Shown here: positions 49,685 through 58,220 of the stretch, piece by piece
Numbering within the stretch: the stretch's first letter is position 1
Layout: each line of letters opens with the position of its first letter
Assembly (NCBI GenBank): GCA_045642925.1
Contig: JAZUJW010000067.1
Location: 1-64,000, forward strand
Direction of reading: 5' to 3'
DNA from: Firm-04 sp045642925
GTDB lineage: Bacteria > Bacillota > Clostridia > Oscillospirales > Ruminococcaceae
Length of the DNA stretch: 64,000 nt
The notes under the pieces: generated by a model
The model's input: only the letters and a program-made list of their open reading frames with translations
Told to the model about the DNA's origin: nothing
The model's database searches: none
Made by a program: the position numbers and the translations under genes

Positions 49685-52600
49685 ATGCCAAAAAGAAATG
49701 ATATCCACAAGGTAATGATTATCGGTTCCGGTCCAATTATCATTGGACAAGCGTGCGAATTCGACTATTCGGGTACGCAGGCGTGTAAGGCGCTTCGCAA
49801 ACTCGGGTACGAAATCGTATTGGTCAACTCCAACCCCGCTACCATTATGACAGACCCCGATGTCGCTGATGTCACCTACATCGAGCCGCTCAACTGCGAG
49901 AGACTCACCCAGATTATCAAGAAGGAGCGCCCGGATGCTCTGCTGCCGAACCTCGGCGGCCAGTCCGGTCTGAACCTTTGCTCTGAGCTTGATAAAGCAG
50001 GCGTTCTCAAAGAGTACAACGTCGAGGTCATCGGCGTTCAGGTTGATGCAATCGAACGTGGTGAGGACAGAATTGAGTTCAAGAACACAATGCAGTCCAT
50101 CGGTGTTGAAATGGCAAGAAGTCAGGTCGCTTACTCCGTTGACGAAGCCGTTGAAATTGCAGACCGTCTGGGATACCCTGTTGTACTGCGTCCCGCTTAT
50201 ACCATGGGCGGTGCAGGCGGCGGCATGGTGTACAACATTGAAGAATTGAAAGTCGTATGTGCAAGAGGCTTGCAGGCTTCCCTGATCGGTCAGGTTCTCG
50301 TTGAGGAGTGCATTACAGGCTGGGAAGAACTCGAACTCGAAGTTGTCCGCGATGCTAAGAACAACATGATCACCGTCTGCTTCATTGAAAACATCGACCC
50401 TGTCGGTGTGCATACCGGTGACTCGTTCTGTTCCGCACCGATGCTGACCATCTCCGAAGAAGTGCAGAAGAGAATGCAGGAACAGGCTTACCGCATCGTC
50501 GAGAAAATCGAAGTCATCGGCGGCTGCAACTGCCAGTTCGCACATGATCCCGTTTCTGACCGTATCGTCTGCATCGAGATCAACCCGCGTACCTCCCGTT
50601 CCTCCGCATTGGCTTCCAAGGCAACCGGTTTCCCGATCGCACTGGTTTCCGCAATGCTCGCCGCAGGTCTGACCCTCGACGAAATGGAATGCGGCAAATA
50701 CGGCACGCTCGATAAGTACGTTCCTTCAGGCGATTATGTCGTTATCAAGTTCGCTCGCTGGGCATTCGAAAAGTTCAAGGGCGCAGAAGATAAACTCGGT
50801 ACGCAGATGCGTGCTGTCGGTGAGGTCATGTCCATCGGCAAGACCTACAAGGAAGCCTTCCAGAAGTCGATCCGCAGCCTTGAAACAGGTAATTACGGTC
50901 TTGGCTTTGTCAAGAATTTCCACGACAAGACCAAGGAAGAACTGCTTGCAATGCTTGTTTATCCGTGCAGCAACCGCCAGTACATCATGTACGAAGCGCT
51001 GCGCAAGGGTGCAACCGTTGACGAATTGTTCAACCTTACAAAAATCAAGAAGTGGTTCCTCGAACAGATGCTCGAACTCGTTGAGGAAGAAAACGCCCTC
51101 ATCGCTGCAAAGGGAAGCGTTCCCGCAGTCGATGTGCTGAAACAGGCAAAGCTGGACGGTTTCTCCGACCGCTATCTTGCAAAGATTCTCGAGATCAAAG
51201 AGGAAGATATCCGCAATGCCCGCTATGCCGCAGGGATTCGTGAAGGCTGGGAAGGCGTTCACGTCAGCGGTACGAAGGACAGCGCTTACTACTATTCCTC
51301 TTACCATATCACGGATGACAAGACTCCGTGCAATACCGACCGTCCGAAGATCATGATTCTCGGCGGCGGCCCGAACCGTATTGGTCAGGGTATCGAATTC
51401 GACTACTGCTGTGTTCATGCAGCACTTGCCCTCAAAGACCTCGGCTTCGAAACGATTATGGCCAACTGCAATGCTGAAACCGTTTCGACAGACTACGATA
51501 CTTCCCATAAGCTCTATTTTGAGCCGCTGACACTCGAAGACGTGCTTCAGATCTATGAGAAAGAGAAGCCTGTCGGTGTCATCGCACAGTTCGGCGGTCA
51601 GACACCGCTGAACCTTGCCGCAGACCTCAAAAAGAACGGCGTTCGCATCCTCGGAACATCGCCTGAAACCATCGACCTTGCAGAGGACAGAGATCATTTC
51701 CGTGCAATGATGGAAAAGCTCGAAATCCCGATGCCGGAATCCGGTATGGCAGTTACCGTGGACGATGCACTGGAAATCGCGAACCGCATCGGCTACCCTG
51801 TCATGGTGCGCCCTTCTTACGTTCTGGGCGGCAGAGGCATGGAAGTCGTTCATGATGATGAAATGATGCGTGTCTATATGTCGGCAGCCGTCGGTGTCAC
51901 ACCGGACAGACCGATCCTGATCGACCGTTTCCTGCATCACGCAACCGAATGCGAAGCAGATGCAATTTCGGACGGCACACATTGCTTTGTACCTGCTGTC
52001 ATGGAGCATATTGAGCTTGCAGGTGTTCACTCCGGTGACTCTGCCTGCGTTCTGCCTTCGCTCAACCTCAGCGAAAAGCACGTTGCAACCATCAAGGATT
52101 ACACCCGCAAGATCGCCGTGGAAATGGGCGTTGAGGGCTTGATGAATATGCAGTATGCCATCGAGGACGATACCGTCTATGTACTGGAAGCAAATCCGCG
52201 TGCATCCCGTACCGTTCCGCTGGTTTCGAAAGTCTGTGCCATCAACATGGTGCGTGTCGCAACCCAGATCATGACCACCGAACTGACCGGCAAGCCTTCT
52301 CCTGTTCCTGCACTGCACGACAGAAAGATTCCGCATCACGGTGTCAAGGAAGCCGTCTTCCCGTTCAATATGTTCCAGGAAGTTGACCCTGTCCTCGGCC
52401 CTGAAATGCGTTCTACGGGCGAAGTGCTTGGCATTTCTCCGAACTTCGGTGAAGCATACTTCAAAGCACAGGAAGCAACCCAGACCAGACTGCCTGTCAG
52501 CGGTACCGTTCTGCTGTCCGTCTGCGGCAGAGATAAGAGCGAACTGCTTCCGATTGCCAAGAGCTTCAATGAACTCGGCTTCAAGATCCTTGCAACCGGC

Positions 52601-52912
52601 AAGACCTATGACATGATTGCTGAAAATGGCATTCCTGCTGAGAAAATCAAGAAGCTCTATGAGGGCAGACCGAACATCACAGATGCGATGACCAACGGCA
52701 AAATTGACCTCATCATCAATACCCCTGCGGGTGCTGACAGTCTGCATGACGACAGCTACATCCGTAAGGCAGCCATTAAGTACCGCATTCCGTACATCAC
52801 CACGATGGCAGCGGCAATGGCAAGTGCAGAGGGCATTCGTGCCATCAAGGAACAGCACGCAGGTTTGAGCGTCAAGTCCCTGCAAGAGTTCCACAGCGAA
52901 ATTTCCGATTAA
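49685..52912 (+). CDS. carB: Carbamoyl phosphate synthase, large subunit
   Basis: Makes carbamoyl phosphate from bicarbonate, ATP and ammonia supplied by CarA, for pyrimidines and arginine. 1075 residues, full length. Two homologous ATP-grasp halves are visible: HKVMIIGSGPIIIGQACEFD at the start of the first and PKIMILGGGPNRIGQGIEFD at the start of the second. ATP-grasp signatures are YTMGGAGGGM and SYVLGGRGME; EINPRTSRSSALASKATGFP and EANPRASRTVPLVSKV also match. A MGS-like allosteric domain occupies about 935-1075. GAGGTG precedes the ATG. No carA is adjacent, which is unusual; it must lie elsewhere. Confidence 0.98.
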   Translation: MPKRNDIHKVMIIGSGPIIIGQACEFDYSGTQACKALRKLGYEIVLVNSNPATIMTDPDVADVTYIEPLNCERLTQIIKKERPDALLPNLGGQSGLNLCSELDKAGVLKEYNVEVIGVQVDAIERGEDRIEFKNTMQSIGVEMARSQVAYSVDEAVEIADRLGYPVVLRPAYTMGGAGGGMVYNIEELKVVCARGLQASLIGQVLVEECITGWEELELEVVRDAKNNMITVCFIENIDPVGVHTGDSFCSAPMLTISEEVQKRMQEQAYRIVEKIEVIGGCNCQFAHDPVSDRIVCIEINPRTSRSSALASKATGFPIALVSAMLAAGLTLDEMECGKYGTLDKYVPSGDYVVIKFARWAFEKFKGAEDKLGTQMRAVGEVMSIGKTYKEAFQKSIRSLETGNYGLGFVKNFHDKTKEELLAMLVYPCSNRQYIMYEALRKGATVDELFNLTKIKKWFLEQMLELVEEENALIAAKGSVPAVDVLKQAKLDGFSDRYLAKILEIKEEDIRNARYAAGIREGWEGVHVSGTKDSAYYYSSYHITDDKTPCNTDRPKIMILGGGPNRIGQGIEFDYCCVHAALALKDLGFETIMANCNAETVSTDYDTSHKLYFEPLTLEDVLQIYEKEKPVGVIAQFGGQTPLNLAADLKKNGVRILGTSPETIDLAEDRDHFRAMMEKLEIPMPESGMAVTVDDALEIANRIGYPVMVRPSYVLGGRGMEVVHDDEMMRVYMSAAVGVTPDRPILIDRFLHHATECEADAISDGTHCFVPAVMEHIELAGVHSGDSACVLPSLNLSEKHVATIKDYTRKIAVEMGVEGLMNMQYAIEDDTVYVLEANPRASRTVPLVSKVCAINMVRVATQIMTTELTGKPSPVPALHDRKIPHHGVKEAVFPFNMFQEVDPVLGPEMRSTGEVLGISPNFGEAYFKAQEATQTRLPVSGTVLLSVCGRDKSELLPIAKSFNELGFKILATGKTYDMIAENGIPAEKIKKLYEGRPNITDAMTNGKIDLIINTPAGADSLHDDSYIRKAAIKYRIPYITTMAAAMASAEGIRAIKEQHAGLSVKSLQEFHSEISD

Positions 52913-52930
52913 TCATTTGAACCCGTAAAA

Positions 52931-52964
52931 GATGGGGAGCAGCGCAAAAAACACTGCTCCCTAT
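52931..52964 (+). terminator. Hairpin between carB and greA
   Basis: GGGGAGCAG pairs with CTGCTCCC. The tail is T-poor, so this is a weak terminator and some read-through to greA is likely. Confidence 0.6.
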
Positions 52965-53005
52965 TGAGTATTTATTCTATATTTGCGAAACGGAGGCAAA
53001 TTCCC

Positions 53006-53500
53006 ATGGCAGAGCATATGGAACAAATGTCGCAGGCGCATTACGAGGCGCTTGAAAAACAACTGGCATACTTGATTGGTACCCGCCGCCGCGAGGTTGC
53101 TGACCAACTGGCTGAAGCAAGAAGCTACGGAGACCTTTCTGAAAACGCCGAGTACGATGAAGCTCGAAACGAACAGGCACGTTTGGAAACCGAAATCGCA
53201 GAACTGGAATATACCCTTGCTCATGCGGAAATCGTGCAGACGATTTCTGTTGATGAAGTCGGCAACGGTTCTGTTGTGACCCTCAAACGTGATGCTTTCG
53301 CCGATTATCCTGAAAAAATCGAAACCCTGAAAATCGTTGGCCGTACCGAGTCCGATTATACCAAGGGCTGGATCTCCGATGAGTCCCCGATTGGTAAAGC
53401 TGCCCTCCATAAGCGTGTCGGTGACCGCTTTATCGTGGAAGCACCCATCGGCATGATGACCTTCACTGTCATCGACATTTCCATGGATACCAATGCATAA
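53006..53500 (+). CDS. greA: Transcription elongation factor GreA
   Basis: Rescues stalled RNA polymerase by promoting transcript cleavage. 164 residues: an N-terminal coiled coil (about 8-80) with the acidic tip region ARSYGDLSENAEYDEARNEQ, then an FKBP-like C-domain (about 85-160) with DYTKGWISDESPIGKALL-like strands. CGGAGG precedes the ATG at 53006; the ORF extends upstream without a site. greA followed by lysS is a common Firmicute arrangement, here with a 14-nt gap. Confidence 0.95.
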   Translation: MAEHMEQMSQAHYEALEKQLAYLIGTRRREVADQLAEARSYGDLSENAEYDEARNEQARLETEIAELEYTLAHAEIVQTISVDEVGNGSVVTLKRDAFADYPEKIETLKIVGRTESDYTKGWISDESPIGKAALHKRVGDRFIVEAPIGMMTFTVIDISMDTNA

Positions 53501-53514
53501 GTGAGGAACAAACC

Positions 53515-55125
53515 ATGAGCGAAGAAAATGTAAAGCAGCAGGGCGCGGAACAGGTCAGCGACCCGTCTGCGTTCCGTCAGATTCGTCTGGATAAGCTGAC
53601 GGAAATGCAGGCAAACGGCAAAGACCCGTTTACCGTCACCCGCTTTGATGTCACTGCCAATACTGCGCAGTGCCGCGATATGTTCGCAGAAGCAGAAGCA
53701 AAGATGAATGCTTCTCTTGCAGAAGATGCGGACGAGGAAACCAAAAAGGCAGCAGTAGAAGCACTGAATGAGCAATTCCCTGTGGTCGTTGCCGGCAGAA
53801 TCATGAGCTGGCGCAAGATGGGCAAGGCAAACTTCCTTGACCTCCGCGACCGTGAAGGCAGAATTCAGGTTTATGTGCGTATGAACGATGTCGGCGAAGA
53901 AGCATTTGCGGACTTCCGCAAGTGGGATATCGGCGATATCATGGGCGTAGAAGGCACGCTGTTCCGTACCAGAAGCGGCGAGCTTTCCATTCATGCGAAG
54001 AAAGTCACATTGCTGTCCAAGTCCCTGAAGCCGCTGCCCGAAAAATTCCATGGTCTGACCGACCGCGATACCCGTTATCGTCAGCGCTATGTAGACCTGA
54101 TCATGAACGAAGATGTTCGTGATACCTTCATCAAGCGCAGCAAGATCATTGCTGCAATTCGTTCCTGGCTGGATGCACAGGGCTTCCTGGAAGTCGAAAC
54201 GCCGATGCTGGTTGCAAATGCAGGCGGCGCTGCTGCACGTCCGTTCGAAACGCATTACAATGCGCTGAATGAGGATGTCAAGCTGCGTATTTCGTTGGAA
54301 CTTTACCTCAAGCGCCTGATTGTCGGCGGTCTGGAAAAGGTCTACGAAATCGGCAGAGTATTCCGCAATGAGGGTGTTGATACCCGTCACAACCCTGAAT
54401 TCACGCTGATGGAACTCTATCAGGCTTACACCGATTACCACGGCATGATGGATTTGACCGAGAATATGTTCCGCTATGTCGCACAGAAGGTCTGCGGCAC
54501 GACACTCGTTCCTTATGGCGATGTCATGATTGACCTTGGCAAGCCGTTTGAGCGCATCACCATGATTGATGCCGTCAAGAAGTACGCAGGTGTTGATTTT
54601 GACGCAATTCCTGATACGGCGGCTGCAAAGAAGATCGCTGACGAGAAGGGCGTACATTACGAAGACCGCCACGAAAAGGGCGATATCCTCAATCTGTTCT
54701 TTGAGGAATTTGTTGAGGAGAAGCTGATTCAGCCGACCTTTGTCATGGATCATCCTGTCGAGATCTCGCCGCTGACCAAGCGTAAGCCTGACAAGCCTGA
54801 CTATGTAGAGCGTTTTGAGCTGTTCATTACCGCACGCGAAATGTGCAATGCATATTCTGAGCTGAATGACCCGATCGACCAGAGAGGTCGTTTTGAGGCA
54901 CAGGAAGAACTCATCAAGAAGGGCGATGATGAAGCAAACCACATTGATGAGGACTTCATGAACGCACTGGAAATCGGTATGCCTCCAACGGGCGGTATCG
55001 GTTACGGCATCGACCGTCTGGTGATGCTGCTGACGAACAGCCAGTCCATTCGTGACGTACTGCTGTTCCCGACCATGAAGTCGCTGGATGCCAATGCACC
55101 TGCGGAGTCTGCGGAAGAAAACTGA
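53515..55125 (+). CDS. lysS: Lysyl-tRNA synthetase, class II
   Basis: Charges tRNA-Lys. 536 residues, slightly longer than usual because of an acidic ~25-residue insertion near residues 62-80 and a short acidic C-terminal tail. An OB-fold anticodon domain (about 80-175) precedes the class II catalytic core, with motif 2 VFRNEGVDTRHNPEFT and motif 3 GIGYGIDRLVMLLT. GAGGA lies 8 nt before the ATG. Confidence 0.97.
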   Translation: MSEENVKQQGAEQVSDPSAFRQIRLDKLTEMQANGKDPFTVTRFDVTANTAQCRDMFAEAEAKMNASLAEDADEETKKAAVEALNEQFPVVVAGRIMSWRKMGKANFLDLRDREGRIQVYVRMNDVGEEAFADFRKWDIGDIMGVEGTLFRTRSGELSIHAKKVTLLSKSLKPLPEKFHGLTDRDTRYRQRYVDLIMNEDVRDTFIKRSKIIAAIRSWLDAQGFLEVETPMLVANAGGAAARPFETHYNALNEDVKLRISLELYLKRLIVGGLEKVYEIGRVFRNEGVDTRHNPEFTLMELYQAYTDYHGMMDLTENMFRYVAQKVCGTTLVPYGDVMIDLGKPFERITMIDAVKKYAGVDFDAIPDTAAAKKIADEKGVHYEDRHEKGDILNLFFEEFVEEKLIQPTFVMDHPVEISPLTKRKPDKPDYVERFELFITAREMCNAYSELNDPIDQRGRFEAQEELIKKGDDEANHIDEDFMNALEIGMPPTGGIGYGIDRLVMLLTNSQSIRDVLLFPTMKSLDANAPAESAEEN

Positions 55126-55136
55126 ATGACATACAA

Positions 55137-55168
55137 GGCGCTTCTGAGAAATCGGGAGCGCTTTGCCA
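55137..55168 (+). terminator. Hairpin behind lysS
   Basis: AAGGCGCTTCTG pairs imperfectly with CGGGAGCGCTTTG. Possible weak terminator or attenuator before the DUF3592-like gene. Confidence 0.45.
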
Positions 55169-55186
55169 TGAAGGGAGATATCTTGA

Positions 55187-55675
55187 ATGAATAAGAAACA
55201 GAAACCGAAACGTGGATGCGCCATTACTTTACGCATCGTTTGTTTTATCATGATGATTCTATTTGGCATCATTTCTGTGCCTTTGCGGCTGATGATGCCT
55301 CCGATGTTCAAACACATCGAAAAAACGGAGGCGGTTGTGACAGGGTATTGGAGAGAGGATTCGAGCACGCCATCCTCTGACAATCATACAACAGGGCTGG
55401 CAATGGTCGACTATACTGCGGAAGGGGTGGAAATGCATAATGTGAAATGTCATAGTATGTTCGGAGAAGTGAATATCGGAGATCACATTGAGGTTTGGTA
55501 TGATCCTAAAAACCCAACCACTTGTGAGATGTACATAAAAGATCCGATCTTTTCCGGTGTGTATTATGTGATACTTGGTATGTTGGTACTGAGCGCGTGT
55601 GGAGTAATTGGCTCGTTCATTATGGAGAAGAACGCCAGAAAGAAAGCCGCAATGGAGACTCAATACAAAATATGA
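55187..55675 (+). CDS. DUF3592-like membrane protein
   Basis: A 162-residue protein with two membrane helices (about 12-38 and 122-145) flanking an extracytoplasmic beta domain. The beta domain has the DUF3592 pattern: a strand EAVVTGYW, later GDHIEVWYDPKNPTTCEMY. Function unknown. AAGGGAG precedes the ATG. It may be transcribed with lysS or from a promoter I cannot identify. Confidence 0.75.
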   Translation: MNKKQKPKRGCAITLRIVCFIMMILFGIISVPLRLMMPPMFKHIEKTEAVVTGYWREDSSTPSSDNHTTGLAMVDYTAEGVEMHNVKCHSMFGEVNIGDHIEVWYDPKNPTTCEMYIKDPIFSGVYYVILGMLVLSACGVIGSFIMEKNARKKAAMETQYKI

Positions 55676-55770
55676 TATTCCGAATCAAAATTAAAGTTTT
55701 ACTCGATTTTTTTCAAAAAACCGCAGAGTCCAGAGGCAGCGCCTCTGTACTCCTCAATATATGAGCCGCT
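55676..55770. repeat. Composite palindromic repeat (family P), copy 6
   Basis: Contains AAAATTAAAGTTTTACTCGA, CGATTTTTTTCAAAAAACCG, then GTCCAGAGGCAGCGCCTCTG and TCCTCAATATATGAGCCGC. It abuts the gap terminator and lies between convergent genes. Confidence 0.85.
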
Positions 55771-55774
55771 TGCT

Positions 55775-55816
55775 CAAAAAAGCGCCCTGTCCCCAAAAGG
55801 ACAAGGCGCTCTCTGT
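55775..55816 (-). terminator. Terminator of gap
   Basis: Minus strand: AGCGCCTTGTCC pairs with GGACAGGGCGCT, followed by TTTTTTG. Strong intrinsic terminator. Confidence 0.93.
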
Positions 55817-55833
55817 ATTCGTTTAGAATGGGA

Positions 55834-56871
55834 TTAGCCCAGTTCTGCGAAGTACTTAATGGTGCGAACCATCTGGCTGGTGTAGGAGTTCTCGTTATCA
55901 TACCAAGAAACAACCTGAACCTCAAACAGATCGTCAGCAATCTTTGCAACCATGGTCTGGGTTGCATCGAACAGAGAACCAAAACGCATACCGATAACAT
56001 CGGAAGAAACGATCTGGTCTTCGTTGTAGCCGAAGGACTCGGAAGCAGCAGCCTTCATTGCAGCATTGATGCCTTCCTTGGTCACGTCAGCACCCTTGAC
56101 AACTGCGGTCAGGATGGTGGTAGAACCAGTCGGAACAGGAACACGCTGTGCAGAACCGATCAGCTTGCCGTTCAGTTCAGGAATTACCAGACCGATTGCC
56201 TTTGCAGCACCGGTGGAGTTCGGAACGATGTTAGCAGCGCCTGCACGTGCACGACGGAGGTCACCCTTACGGTGCGGGCCATCCAGAATCATCTGGTCGC
56301 CAGTGTAAGCGTGAATGGTGCTCATGATACCGCTCTGGATAGGAGCATAATCGTTCAGAGCCTTTGCCATCGGAGCGAGGCAGTTGGTGGTGCAGGATGC
56401 AGCAGAAATGATCTGGTCATCCTTGGTCAGAGTATTCTCGTTAACGGAGAAAACGATGGTCTTCAGGTCATTGCCGGCAGGAGCAGAGATAACAACTTTC
56501 TTTGCACCAGCGGTGATGTGAGCCATGGACTTATCCTTAGAGCAGTAGAAGCCGGTGCACTCGAGAACAACGTCAACACCGATTTCGCCCCAAGGCAGTT
56601 CAGCAGCGTTTGCTTTTGCATAGATGGTCAGGGTCTTACCGTCAACGGTCAGAGTATTAGCCTCATCATCAGCAGTAACGGTGTGAAGATTCTCACCGAT
56701 CTTGCCGCAGTAGCCGCCCTGAGCGGTATCATATTTGAGGAGCTGAGCGAGCATGGAAGGCTTGGTCAGGTCATTGATTGCGACGACCTCGTAGCCCTCT
56801 GCGCCGAACATCTGACGGAATGCCAGACGACCGATACGGCCAAAACCATTGATTGCAACTTTAACGGACAT
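55834..56871 (-). CDS. gap: Glyceraldehyde-3-phosphate dehydrogenase, type I
   Basis: Oxidises glyceraldehyde 3-phosphate to 1,3-bisphosphoglycerate. 345 residues. NAD site INGFGRIGRLAFRQ with D34 in INDL (NAD rather than NADP preference). Catalytic C160 in SAASCTTNCLAP; substrate residues in RRARAGAANIVPNSTGAAKA and SWYDNENSYTSQMV. AGGAGG precedes the ATG. It stands alone, away from pgk and tpiA, but has a promoter nearly identical to that of pgk. Codon bias is extreme. Confidence 0.98.
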   Translation of the reverse strand: MSVKVAINGFGRIGRLAFRQMFGAEGYEVVAINDLTKPSMLAQLLKYDTAQGGYCGKIGENLHTVTADDEANTLTVDGKTLTIYAKANAAELPWGEIGVDVVLECTGFYCSKDKSMAHITAGAKKVVISAPAGNDLKTIVFSVNENTLTKDDQIISAASCTTNCLAPMAKALNDYAPIQSGIMSTIHAYTGDQMILDGPHRKGDLRRARAGAANIVPNSTGAAKAIGLVIPELNGKLIGSAQRVPVPTGSTTILTAVVKGADVTKEGINAAMKAAASESFGYNEDQIVSSDVIGMRFGSLFDATQTMVAKIADDLFEVQVVSWYDNENSYTSQMVRTIKYFAELG

Positions 56872-56903
56872 TGGAATTACCTCCTAGAATTTTTGATACT
56901 TCT

Positions 56904-56932
56904 ATTTTACACTATTTTCCCGCAAATTGCAA
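56904..56932 (-). promoter_or_regulatory. Promoter of gap
   Basis: Minus strand: TTGCAA (56932-56927), 17-nt spacer, TAAAAT (56909-56904). Shares AAAATAGTGTAAAAT with the pgk promoter. TAGAA-N10-TTCTA follows as a small start-site dyad. Confidence 0.85.
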
Positions 56933-57063
56933 GCACTTTGACAAAAAAATGACGTTCTGCCGAAAATTGCGGTAGTTTTATGCAATGTATCTGGAACATC
57001 AGAATTTTTTTGTGTAAATTCCCGAATCTTTGGAAATCAGTCGAAAAAAAATTTTTTTTGATG

Positions 57064-57069
57064 TATAAT
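57064..57069 (+). promoter_or_regulatory. Probable -10 box of the pseudo-kinase gene
   Basis: TATAAT lies 33 nt before the start, behind an A8T8 tract that may act as an UP-like element. No good -35 box is seen at 17 nt. Confidence 0.5.
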
Positions 57070-57102
57070 AAAATAAAAAATAATTGAGGAGGCGGAAAAG
57101 CT

Positions 57103-58209
57103 TTGCGTGGTCAACACAACACTTCATCGAAGGAAGATGCTTTCAATGCACTCTATGGCGATCTAACGGATGCTGTGTGCGTCTGTGACATGGAAATGAC
57201 GTTATTATGGTACAATCAAGAATCCGCGCTGACGCTTTATTCTGCGCTTTTGCCACAAATGCAGGGAACTGTCAATCAGACGGTGCTTTTGCCCGCTGAC
57301 GGTTTGATTCTGTTGACCGCACCTGACGGAAGCAGCTATGAATGTCATACAGACCGTTTGAGAAGTGAGAAACAGGATTTGCTGATATGTCATTTCGTAA
57401 AGCGGCAGACGAATGATGAGGTGGATGCAAAGCAGCTTGCAAGTTTGCGGTGTATGCTTTCGGCAAGCAGTTCTGAAATGCGTCAGATGTCGGCAGTGTT
57501 GCTGCAAGTGATGGAAAAGATACGGCGCTGTGACGCGATGGCAGAAGACCTTGCGGCATCAGCGATGCAGGATTTGAACACGGTATCTTATCGGATGTTG
57601 TATCAGGCTTTGCGGAATGCGGAAATGTTCTGGTATCAGTCCGTGACACCGCAGCAGGCGGCGGAGTTTCCTGTGGTGAATCTGGTGGGGGTACTTGACA
57701 GAACCATCAAAGAAATTGAGCAATTGACGGCTGATTTTTTGACAGTACAGCCGCATGATCCGTTCGAACTGATTTCGGCAAGGATTGATCCTGACCGTTT
57801 TGAAGTGGCGCTTTTGCTGTTATTTGTGAAGCTGCATAATGGAGATTCTGCGATGACGGCGATGTATTGCGACACGGTACGGGAGGAAAATGTGGTATTG
57901 TTGACGATGCGGTTGACCTCGTTTGGGGAGGCGCATTGTGGGCGATTACACGCGCCATTGAAAGCTGGAGATGAGGCAACATTGGCGGCAGTGGAGTCAT
58001 TACTGGAGCGGTTTTGCGAGGTATTTGGGGTAACGCTGATTTATTCGGACAAAGAAGGGGAGCACAGTGCAGTCATGCGGATACCGTTGGTCATAGATGG
58101 GAGATTGCCGTTTGCGAGTCCGAGTGTGATATGCAGTGAGGAGCGGAGGTTTTCGAAAGCGCATTTGGTGTTATCGGCAATCATGGAATTTCACCCGCCG
58201 TTATATTAG
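57103..58209 (+). CDS. PAS domain plus degenerate histidine-kinase module (pseudo-kinase)
   Basis: A 368-residue cytosolic protein from TTG (GAGGAGG lies about 10 nt upstream). The N-terminus fits a PAS fold: LTDAVCVCDMEMTLLWYNQE at about 20-40. Then LASLRCMLSASSSEMRQMSAVL (about 110-132) aligns with the HisKA phospho-acceptor helix, but Ser stands where His is required. The last third resembles an HATPase (VNLVGVLDRTIKEI, RIDPDRFEVALLLLFVKLH, and the final FCEVFGVTLIYSDKEGEHSAVMRIPLV), yet the N box and glycine boxes are not recognisable. So it is probably a signalling protein without kinase activity. No response regulator is nearby. Confidence 0.65.
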   Translation: MRGQHNTSSKEDAFNALYGDLTDAVCVCDMEMTLLWYNQESALTLYSALLPQMQGTVNQTVLLPADGLILLTAPDGSSYECHTDRLRSEKQDLLICHFVKRQTNDEVDAKQLASLRCMLSASSSEMRQMSAVLLQVMEKIRRCDAMAEDLAASAMQDLNTVSYRMLYQALRNAEMFWYQSVTPQQAAEFPVVNLVGVLDRTIKEIEQLTADFLTVQPHDPFELISARIDPDRFEVALLLLFVKLHNGDSAMTAMYCDTVREENVVLLTMRLTSFGEAHCGRLHAPLKAGDEATLAAVESLLERFCEVFGVTLIYSDKEGEHSAVMRIPLVIDGRLPFASPSVICSEERRFSKAHLVLSAIMEFHPPLY

Positions 58210-58220
58210 TAAGCGGCTCT

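Noticed and set aside
50726..52894. 722-codon open frame antisense to carB
   Set aside because: Shadow of a strongly biased coding sequence; product is Cys/His-rich with no recognisable domain.
53356..55383. 675-codon open frame antisense to lysS
   Set aside because: Shadow frame; no ribosome-binding site and no motif.
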